Shown here: piece by piece, positions 56,660 to 64,000 of the stretch
Position numbering within the stretch: position 1 is the stretch's first letter
Layout of the letters: each line of letters begins with the position of its first letter
Assembly: GCA_014529385.2 (NCBI GenBank)
Contig: CM043949.1
Coordinates: 106,620,554-106,684,553 of the forward strand
Reading direction: 5' to 3'
DNA from: Adiantum capillus-veneris
Lineage: Eukaryota; Streptophyta; Polypodiopsida; Polypodiales; Pteridaceae
DNA length: 64,000 nt
The notes under the pieces: generated by a model
What the model was told of the DNA's origin: nothing
Database searches by the model: none
Seen by the model: the letters and a program-made list of their open reading frames with translations, nothing else
Made by a program: the position numbers and the translations under genes

Positions 56660-56800
56660 CAAATGTACGCCGATGAGCATTGGCTAAGTGGAAAGATACA
56701 TCTGAAGAGGTGCCACTTGGGAAAATATCAGTGTTCTCAAGAAGAAAAGTTCCACTTTTGTTTTTGAAGATGAAAATGCTTCTCCAAGGGGGGAGTAACG
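56660..56800 (+). pseudogene. Ty3/gypsy chromodomain tail
   Basis: Plus-strand frames give 'ALAKWKDTSEEVPLGKISV' and, after a frame change, 'FVFEDENASPRG'. This resembles the end of a chromovirus Pol, where the chromodomain 'KW…' block is followed by a short acidic tail. It ends at a purine run 'ctccaaggggggag' (56776-56789) that would serve as PPT. It is the opposite orientation to the chromovirus at the left of the window and is a separate copy. Confidence 0.5.
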
Positions 56801-57360
56801 TGAGGCCATGGGTAGCTAAGCATGGCCCCAGTGGGGACCAACACATGGACTCTCCTATTTTAAATAGGATAGGATGGCTGGGTCGAAGTGAAGGGTTCCT
56901 AACCTTTGGCCTCATATTGATGGAACCTTATGAGTCGGTGTTGATATCTTTGAATTTGCCTTCATGGAGTCTTATCTCACACAAGACCTTCTCTATATGG
57001 ATGATGTTCATCTTCCAAAACCTTCTTGTTCTTGTATTCCCAAGAAAATTGTATATAAATATAAATATCTATTCTATATTTATTTACAATGCATCCACTA
57101 TGCACATGTGTACTTTGCTAAATTTGTTGAAGATGTTTGTCACCTAATAAGAATCTTATTAGTGATCTACTATGTCTTTTAAGGTGAAGAAAACCTTGTT
57201 AAATACAGATATACACATGGTGTTCTTCTATTTTCACATTTAGGGTTAATGGTGCTTTATCATGATTTTTAGGGTGAATAACATCTCATTGGATCCATGT
57301 AATATACACAAGATTTTTTCTATTTGCACCTTTATATTTATTATACATGCACTTCATGGT
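56801..57360 (+). repeat. Possible gypsy 3' LTR
   Basis: Follows the PPT-like run. Contains a TATA-like 'attttaaatag' near 56858-56868 and AT-rich sequence after it. Ends are not defined and no second copy is in the window. The 155-residue frame across it is probably not coding. Confidence 0.3.
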
Positions 57361-57929
57361 TGTTAAATCCCCAACCTTGTGCCACTCCACTTGAAAGTCA
57401 CCAGCCTCAGCTACATTGGATACTTGATTGCTTGACTAGTTTCTAATCACTTTTTAATATCCATTTGAGTTAAGACTCGCAAATGGATGGGGAGGGTGGA
57501 AATGAAGAAGAAGGAGAATCACAAGAAGAGAGTGAATTGGTAAAGATACAATGCGCAATAAAAACTTCTCTCATAATTAATAAATGAGATTTGCAATGTT
57601 TGTAATTCCTCTTAGTGTGAGACGTAATTGAGCATGTCCTTGTCTAGCCAGCCTTTCTCCTCTTATAGGCCTAGCGTACCTTCAGGAAAGCCCTAAACTA
57701 CATGCTTAGTAGGCTATGCCCCCTTGGTCCTACCCTTGCCCTGACATCAATCCCCCCTTGAAGGAGAGTTTTCATCGTTAAAAACATCAATGCAAAAACT
57801 CTTAGACTCAAGAACATTTCCCTAATCCAAACTTGCATCAAGTCAATTGATCCATGCGATAATTATAAAAGCTGGTACTCATATGTGAAACTATCTTCTC
57901 ATAGCAAAAGCTAAACAGAATGATCGCAA
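57361..57929. other. No gene recognised
   Basis: A purine-rich run read on the minus strand at 57750-57760 ('aaggggggat') followed by TGATGTCAGGG could be the PPT and LTR start of another decayed element, but nothing else supports it. Confidence 0.3.
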
Positions 57930-57934
57930 TCCAT
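57930..57934. repeat. Target site duplication TCCAT (left)
   Basis: TCCAT precedes the 5' LTR of Copia-B and recurs at 63222-63226 after its 3' LTR. Confidence 0.95.
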
Positions 57935-58598
57935 TGTTAAGTATGGAGCGTGATTTACCCCTTGTCATTTTTTTAATTAAAAACACACATTTGTCAGGCC
58001 CCCGTTATGAGGAGAAGCCATCGTGTGTGAAGAAAAATCACTCGTCGAAAAACCAAAAATTGCAAGAATATTCCTTTTTGCCGAAATATTATGGTCGGAC
58101 GACGGCAAAAAAGTGGTCGAAAAACAGTCGGTCGGTTGGCCAGTGGCCAGTAGTCAATGGCCGGTGGCTGATTTCAAAGGAAAACTTGTTTTCTCAAGGG
58201 TGGACACACATGGGTGCATTAGAGAGTCCAACTTGGACTTCACAAGGGCGGCTACACACGACTCCCTCTCATGAGAGAGGGCAGCCGTTTTGGCCTATTA
58301 AAGAAGGCCTCTTCTATACACAAAATGCATTGTGGTGCATTGTGAAGTTGATGTGAAGTAGTGAGAATGAAGCAAGGCGGGAGCTCCATTAAAGGTATAA
58401 TCCCTTTGTAACCTACTAGTTTGAAGTACTAAATCCATTGAGTGGTTGATTTCCCGTGGATGTTGCCTACATTGGGTGAACCACACATATAATGTGTGTT
58501 CTCTCTCTACTCTATAATCTCTCGTCGTGTGTGAAAACTATCTCTCTCTACTAAGTAAAATACTCTAATATCTCTTAGCTACATCCTATTTCCTAACA
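57935..58598 (+). repeat. Copia-B 5' LTR (664 bp)
   Basis: TGTTAAGTATGG … ATTTCCTAACA. Its TATA region reads 'ggcctattaaagaagg' (~58292-58307). Confidence 0.95.
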
Positions 58599-58614
58599 AC
58601 TGATATTAGAGCAA
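58599..58614 (+). promoter_or_regulatory. Primer binding site of Copia-B
   Basis: 'actgatattagagcaa' immediately inside the LTR resembles the copia tRNA-Met primer site with two changes. Confidence 0.82.
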
Positions 58615-58673
58615 GGTGTGCTCATAGCTAAAGTATCTCAAGGAAAGGATTCCTTGAGTTGAGTGGGAGTAAT

Positions 58674-59400
58674 GGTAGAGAAATGGAAGCTCAAGATCAA
58701 GAAGTTCAACGGCAAAAACTACCGACAGTGGAAGATGCAAATTGAAGACTATCTCTACCAAAAAGACCTTTATTGCCACTAGGCAATCTTGCAAAGAAGC
58801 CTGCAATGATGGCAGATGAAGCTTGGTTTGTCCTTTATTAAAAGGCATTAGAAAAAATCCGGTTAAGCTTAGTGTCAACAGTGGCCTTCAACGTTTTGGA
58901 TATGAAGACCACGAAGGACTTGATGAAGTCAATTGATGGCCTCTGCGAGAAACCATCGGCATCCAATAAGGTATTTCTCATGAAGCGCTTGTTCAATCTA
59001 AAAATGGTAGAGAATGGCTTGATTGCAAAAAACCTAAACAACTTTGACACCCACATAAGTCAACTTCAATCGGTGAAGGTCATTTTCAACGATGAAGTGC
59101 AAGCCCTCCTTATACTATCGTCTCTACTAGATAGTTGGGATAGACTTGTGATGGCTATAAGTAACTTTGTCTCTGACACACAAAAGACTCTTAAGTTTGA
59201 TGATGTTTTGGATGTTCTTCTAAGCAAGGAAATGCAAAGAAGAAAGACTGGTGAATCACCAAGTGTTGCACTGTCAGCGGAAAGAAGGGTCAAAAGCCAA
59301 AAGAGTCGTGATTGCTCGCACAAAGTCAGCTCTTGAATGTTGGAATTGCAGCAAGAAGGGTCACGTCAAGTAGGATTGATGGTCCAAGAAGAAGGAGTCA
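58674..59400 (+). pseudogene. Copia-B gag with zinc knuckle
   Basis: ATG 58674 opens 'MVEKWKLKIKKFNGKNYRQW', a copia gag start. Stops and a frame change near 58780-58860 lead to a frame with 'LDMKTTKDLMKSIDGLCEKP', 'FNLKMVENGLIAKNLNNF' and 'LLSKEMQRRKTGESP' (58872-59336). The zinc knuckle near 59337-59380 reads 'CWNCSKKGHVK', with a stop and loss of its last Cys. Gag would form the particle and bind RNA through the knuckle. Confidence 0.88.
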
Positions 59401-59464
59401 GAGTCTCAAGACAACAAGCCAACATCGGAAGCCAATGTGGCAAGTAAACTAGAGCAAGACCTCT

Positions 59465-59880
59465 AATTCCCAGATAGTAGATTCAGGGGCTTCATTTCAT
59501 GTGACACCACACAAGCACTATTTCCAAGATTACACCAAAGGTAATTTTGGGTATGTATACTTGGGAGATGATGAAGCTTGTGAAATTGTTGGCAAAGGTA
59601 CAGTTTGTGTCATAACTATTAATGGAAATGATTGGAAGCTTAAAGATGTTAGGTATGTTTCTTCTCTGCAAAATTTGATCTTTACAGGACAGAAGATGAA
59701 GGTCACAATATTGCATTCAAAAACAAAAGTTAGAATATCTCAAAGGGATCTTTGGTGGTTGCCAAAGGAGAAAAGGTTGGCACATTTAACTTGTGTACTG
59801 TCAGCACACAATCTTCAACTTGTGCAGCAGCTACAAGAGCCAACAGTGAGGTGTGGCACTATCGGCTTAGACATATGAGT
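59465..59880 (+). pseudogene. Copia-B protease
   Basis: 'QIVDSGASFHVTPHKHYF' near 59470-59525 carries the active-site D-S-G. The frame continues 'CEIVGKGTVCVITINGNDWK' and 'DVRYVSSLQNLIFTG', typical protease sequence. A frame change near 59750 moves into gag-pre-integrase. Confidence 0.9.
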
Positions 59881-60500
59881 GCCAAAGGAATGCAGATCCT
59901 TCAATCAAAGAAGCTTCTACCAGGTTTGAAAGAAGTGGGCTTACAGTTCTGTGAAGATTGTGTTTACGGTAAACAAAAGAGGGTAAAATTTCAAAAATCA
60001 AGAAATGAAAGAAAAAGTAAAAAACTTGAATTGATTCATTCTGATGTTTGGGGTCCTACAAGTACACTATCCCTTGGTGGCTCATAGTATTATATAGTAG
60101 TCATAGACGATGCAACAAGGAAAACATAGGTTTATGTAGTGAATAATAAATTGGAATTGTTTTCCATATTTCAAAATTGGAAAGCCTTTGTGGAGAATGA
60201 AGTAGGTACCAAGCTTAAATGCCTCAGATTTGACAATGGAGGCAAATATTGCAGCCAAGCTTTTGAAAGCTTATGTGCTAGCAATGAAATTCGGAGACAA
60301 AGGACAACCCACAGGACACCTCAACAAAATGGAATTTTGGAAAGGATGAACAGAACAATCATGGAGCAAGCATTAATCATGCAATTACATGCAGGCCTAC
60401 CGCTTGAGCTTTGGGAAAAAGCAGTAAATACGCCTGTGTACTTGACCCTCAATGGCATTGGATGGGGGGATTCTGGAAGAGACCTGGATAGGTAAACTAG
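59752..60500 (+). pseudogene. Copia-B gag-pre-integrase and integrase core
   Basis: 'EVWHYRLRHMSAKGMQIL' and 'FCEDCVYGKQKRVKF' form gag-pre-integrase. The integrase core shows 'LELIHSDVWGPTSTLSLGG' (first Asp), a stop, 'YYIVVIDDATRKT', a stop, then 'CLRFDNGGKYCSQAFESL' (second Asp) and 'TPQQNGILERMNRTI' (Glu). The DDE triad is therefore still present. Two stops lie at ~60088 and ~60129, and a frame change follows near 60460. Confidence 0.92.
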
Positions 60501-61080
60501 TGAATTATGCATTTCTGAAAGTGTTTGGGTGCGAGGCTTTTATGCACATAGATAGAAGCCTAAGGTCAAAGCTAGATGCAAAATCCAAAAAGTGTTTCTT
60601 CAATGGCTATGGAGAACTTGACTTTGGGGATCACCTATGGAATCCTTAAGATCGTAAAATATTTAGAAGTAGAGATATAATTTTCAATGAACAAAATATG
60701 TACAAAGATTACTCAAAAAGAAAACAAACAAAAGATACAGGTGATGAGTACATGGAGCTTGAGGATGGTGAAGAATCAAGGAGTGCAAGTGGTGACAATG
60801 TACAACAACGACAACCAAATGAGGAGCCTCAACCTATGCCCCAAAGACCCACGAGAGTAAGTAGACCTCTAGAAAGGTTTGTTCCTTCCTTCAACCATCT
60901 CTTGATCTTAGATTCTGGAGAGCTAGAATCATATGAAGAAGCTATGCAACATGAATCCAAAGAAGAATGGATAAAGAGCAAGCAAGTGGGGATGGACTCA
61001 TTACATTGCAACCAACATGGACGCTGGTTAAATTGCCTAAAGGTAAGCTTTAGATTAAATGGGTGTACAAGATGAAGGAA
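60501..61080 (+). pseudogene. Copia-B integrase C-terminus and linker
   Basis: 'NYAFLKVFGCEAFMHIDRSL' and 'SKKCFFNGYGELDFGDHLW' are post-core motifs. After a stop comes 'IFRSRDIIFNEQNMY', an acidic/Gln/Pro-rich linker and 'ELESYEEAMQHESKEEWIK', which precedes RT in copia elements. Confidence 0.9.
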
Positions 61081-61945
61081 GAAGAAGGTGGGAAGAAAAG
61101 GTACAAGTAAAGGCTTGTTGTAAATGGGTTTTCTCAAAAGAAAGGTATTGATTTTAATGAAAAATTTTCTCCTGTTATAAAAATGAACTCAATTAGGCTT
61201 GTCTTAAGCCTTCTGGTTTCTCATGACTTAAATCTTGAGAAAATGGATGTAAATACAACATTCCCTCACGGTGACTAAGAGGAGGAAATTTACATGCTTC
61301 AACCAAAGGGGTATGAAGTAAAGGGTAAGGAGAGAATGGTTTGCAGATTAAAGAGAAGCTTGTATGGTCTAAAGCAAGCATCAAGATAGTGGTACTTGAA
61401 TTTCAATCGATGGATGTTGGATCACAGATTCAGAAGATGCAACTCATATCACTGCGTCTACACGAAGAATTTGGAAGATTGGAAGTTCATCATCCTAATG
61501 TTGTATGTTGATGACATGCTGATTGCAAGTACTAACATGCAAGACATCAAAGACCTAAAATAGGAGCTGTCTAAATCTTTTTCAATGAAAGGTTTAGGTG
61601 TTGAAAAGTGGATACTTGGTATGAAGATATCAAGGGATAGGATGAAGAAGACAGTAAATCTATGTCAAGAGGATTACATCAAGAAGGTCCTAGAAAGGTT
61701 TATAATGCAAGATGCAAAATCGATTTCCACACCTTTGGCTAGTCACTTTAAACTAACCAAAGATATGTGTCCAAAGACACAAGAGGAGATAGCCTATATG
61801 TCTAAAGTTTCATATGCTTTTGTGGTAGATTCTCTAATGTATGCTATGGTCTGGACAAGGCCATATATTGCACATGCAATGGGAGTTGTAAGTAGGTTCA
61901 TGGATTATCTAGGTAAAGAGCATTGGGAAGTGGATACTTAGGTAT
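61020..61945 (+). pseudogene. Copia-B reverse transcriptase
   Basis: Pieces in order: 'IKWVYKMKEEEGGKKRYK', 'RLVVNGFSQKKGIDFNEKFS', 'LEKMDVNTTFPHGD' (first catalytic Asp region), '[10 protein letters not shown]', 'LMLYVDDMLIAS' (YVDD near 61500-61530) and 'SFSMKGLGVEKWILGMKISR'. Four or more stops occur. The open frame 61585-61941 covers the thumb and ends where RNase H should begin. Confidence 0.92.
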
Positions 61946-62457
61946 CTAAAGGGGGCAACCACGAATGCTTTGTGTTTTGGAGGCATTGATATTTTCTTGC
62001 AAGGGTATGCTAATGTAGATATGGCAGGTGACAAAGATACTCAAAGGAGCACTACTGGCTATGTCTTCAAGTTGGAGTCACAGCAGTAATTTGGGCTTCA
62101 AAGCTACAGAAAGTGGTCTCACTTTCTACCACGGAAGCAGAGTATGTAGAAATGACGGAGGCAAGCAAAGCAATTCTGTGGCTTCATAAATTCTTGGAGG
62201 ATCTTGGATACAAGAAAGACAATTGTGTCTTGTATAGTGACAATCAAAGCGCCATTCATCTTGCAAAGAATTTAGCTTTTCACTCAAGGAAAAAACACAT
62301 TGAGGTGAGATATCACTTCATACGTACTCTTTTGGAAGAGGGACAACTGAAGCTAAGAAAGTTTCACACAAGTGAAAATCCTCCGGACATGTTTACAAAG
62401 GTGGTCAATAAGGAGAAGTTGAGCTTTTTCTCATCTTCAATCGGCATTCAAGGATAA
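61946..62457 (+). pseudogene. Copia-B RNase H
   Basis: Frame changes at 61945-62100 damage the first acidic motif. From 62113 the frame is clean: 'MVSLSTTEAEYVEMTEASKA', 'CVLYSDNQSAIHLAKN', 'RKKHIEVRYHFIRTLLEEGQ' and 'NPPDMFTKVV', ending at a TAA near 62455. Confidence 0.92.
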
Positions 62458-62501
62458 GAAGCCAAGATGAAAAGCAATCATAGGTTTGGTGTGGAGATCA
62501 G

Positions 62502-62515
62502 TTTCCAAGTGGGAT
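62502..62515 (+). promoter_or_regulatory. Polypurine tract of Copia-B
   Basis: 'ttccaagtgggat' directly before the 3' LTR start TGGTAAG, typical of copia elements. Confidence 0.85.
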
Positions 62516-63221
62516 TGGTAAGTAGGGAGCCTGATTTACCTCTTGTAATTTTTTGTATTAAAAAGTGCACATTTGTAAGGCTCCAGTATGAGGAGAATCC
62601 ATCCCGTGTGAAGACGATCACTTGTAAAAAAAAAAAATTGTCAAAATATTCTTTTTTACCGAAATATTATGGTCGGACCGTGGCCAAAAAGTGATAAAAA
62701 AACAATCGGTCAGTTGGCCAGTTGTGCCAGTAATCAATGGCCGATGATCAAAATTCAAATTTAATGGCCGGTGACTGATTTCAAAGACGAACTTGTCTTT
62801 CAAGGACAGACACACATGGACGCATTGAAGTGTCCAACTTGGACTTGTCTACAAAAGGGCGGCTACACACGTGACATGGCTATCTCTCATGAGAAAGGGT
62901 AGCCCTTTTGGCCTATAAAGAAGGCCTCTTCTACACACAAGATGCATTGTGGTGCATTGTGAAGTTGATGTAAAGTGGTGACAGTGAAGCAAGGTAGGAG
63001 CTCCATTAAGGGTATAATCCCTTTCTAACTTACTTTTAGTTTGAAGTGCTAAATCCATTGAGTGGCTGCTTTCCCGTGGACGTTGCCCACATTGGGTGAA
63101 CCACGTACATCATGTGCTCTCTCTCTCTCTCTCTACTCTATAATCTCTCATGTGTGAAAATTATCTCTCTCCATTAAGTAAGCTATTATAATATCTCTTA
63201 GCTACATCCTATTTCCTAACA
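62516..63221 (+). repeat. Copia-B 3' LTR (706 bp)
   Basis: TGGTAAGTAGGG … ATTTCCTAACA. Longer than the 5' LTR by small insertions, including an A run near 62627 and a CT run near 63117. Confidence 0.95.
62911..62921 (+). promoter_or_regulatory. TATA box of Copia-B LTR
   Basis: 'gcctataaaga' ~300 bp before the LTR end; the same position in the other two LTRs of the family holds 'cctattaaaga' or 'actataaaag'. Confidence 0.55.
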
Positions 63222-63226
63222 TCCAT

Positions 63227-64000
63227 ATCTTCATAAGATATTGTTACTTGGGCTAGAAGGAACCTCTATTTCTTATACTAGTAATAGAGCATGCCTCAAG
63301 TGAAATGCTTTAATTGAGAAAAGTTATTGCTCCTATTTTGTAACTAATTTTAGAACCCATCTCAAGTGAGATGCTCTAACTTAGAAAAAAAGATTAATTA
63401 CACCTATCAAGCGGTTCCTTTCACAAACTAGAATCCTACTAATGCAAATTAGTGATGAGCATTTTGACTTGCATGTGACACATAAAAAAAGGTGGTGCCA
63501 TGTGTTTAAGTCCATGGGTATGTACATTTACCTTCCACATGTAGAGTGAATCCCAAACTGATGTTGTTCTTTGTTTAAAGAAGAAGATATTTTAATGGAG
63601 GAGTAGTTTTGCTTAACATAATGGGATCCTTGAAACTTCAAATATTGATGGATACTATCTACAGTGTGTCCATTGATGGCTACATAAGAATTGCACCTAC
63701 GTCCCTGCATTTTATTGTGTGCACTTACAACTACACATTGCTTCTAGCTTGTGTAGCCAAACATGATCTTTTATAGGAGCAAGACTAACTTTGTACTTCA
63801 TACTCATAGTGCCTTGATAGAGTGAAGCCACATCTAGGTTTTTACATTCCCAAGGAATGCACTTTGATTGTTACACATTACCTCTAGTTGGCCTGCCCAA
63901 AGGGCAAAGGCTATAGAGATCACTTCTCTTTTTGCTGACTAAAATAGGAAAAAGGTTGAGTTGTATTTTTAAGCATTTTTTGACATGTCAAAAATGTTGA
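63227..64000. other. No gene recognised
   Basis: AT-rich flank. A phrase 'ctcaagtgaaatgct' / 'ctcaagtgagatgct' occurs twice (~63295 and ~63362). No motif. Confidence 0.4.

Larger units (their letters stand above)
57935..63221 (+). mobile_element. Copia-B: full-length Ty1/copia retrotransposon
   Basis: The element has 5' LTR 57935-58598, PBS, gag, protease, integrase, RT, RNase H, PPT and 3' LTR 62516-63221, flanked by TCCAT on both sides. Total length is 5287 bp, typical for copia. Coding regions contain several stops and frameshifts, so it cannot move by itself now. A solo LTR of the same family lies at 24176-24961. It is the best reference for the family in this window. Confidence 0.96.

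Noticed and set aside
56680-57147. 155-residue plus ORF as a host gene
   Set aside because: Its first third fits a gypsy chromodomain tail and PPT; the rest crosses a probable LTR and has no motif.
57600-57765. Additional minus-strand LTR with PPT near 57750
   Set aside because: Only a purine run and TG start support it; no second LTR, no coding sequence and no duplication were found.

Overview
This window looks like transposon-dense intergenic DNA from a land plant with a large genome. The evidence is several Ty1/copia families with tRNA-Met-type primer sites, a Ty3/gypsy chromovirus, solo LTRs, long AC/AG microsatellites and almost no clean host genes. A fern or other non-flowering plant would fit, but the sequence alone does not fix the species. 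I saw no rRNA, tRNA, CRISPR or bacterial-type operon.

Layout. 0.2-14.8 kb: an old minus-strand chromovirus (gag at 10.4-11.5 kb, protease and integrase with chromodomain at 2.5-4.2 kb) inside a ~1 kb direct repeat. It is interrupted by a nearly complete minus-strand copia element (Copia-A, 4341-10428, TSD TTGAT). Copia-A is itself interrupted by a solo LTR (6011-6892, TSD ATCTC), so three insertion generations can be read. A gene-like remnant of unknown origin sits at 12.4-13.3 kb. 16.9-20.5 kb: a decayed plus-strand gene of unknown family with a coiled-coil middle. 21.8-26.4 kb: a second Copia-A copy carrying an 786-bp solo LTR (TSD CACTC), followed by the 3' end of another family (Copia-C). 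27.1-33.0 kb: a Copia-A LTR piece, a terminal-inverted-repeat element, then a ~5 kb element with ~1.85-kb LTRs that encodes gag plus one unknown ORF and no pol.

33.0-35.8 kb: Copia-D remnant. 36.6-38.9 kb: the only host-like locus, a Glu/Lys/Gly-rich ORF followed by an FCP1/NIF-type HAD phosphatase domain with one in-frame stop. 39.7-43.6 kb: a broken minus-strand transposase-like gene split by a TTTGGTACT-rich array. 44-46 kb: compound microsatellites, Copia-C gag and 5' LTR. 46.3-53.3 kb: Copia-E pieces, a 587-bp TIR element with a 9-bp TSD, a LINE ORF1-like remnant, and a ~1.7-kb tandem family with palindromic hairpins. 53.9-57.4 kb: third Copia-A copy and a gypsy chromodomain tail. 57.9-63.2 kb: Copia-B, the most complete element (both LTRs, PBS, PPT, TSD TCCAT) though with several stops.

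Nearly every coding stretch is retroelement gag or pol. Most are broken by stops, frameshifts, nested insertions or deletions, so the window reads as a fossil record of retrotransposition, with solo LTR formation and local duplication, rather than a working gene neighbourhood.
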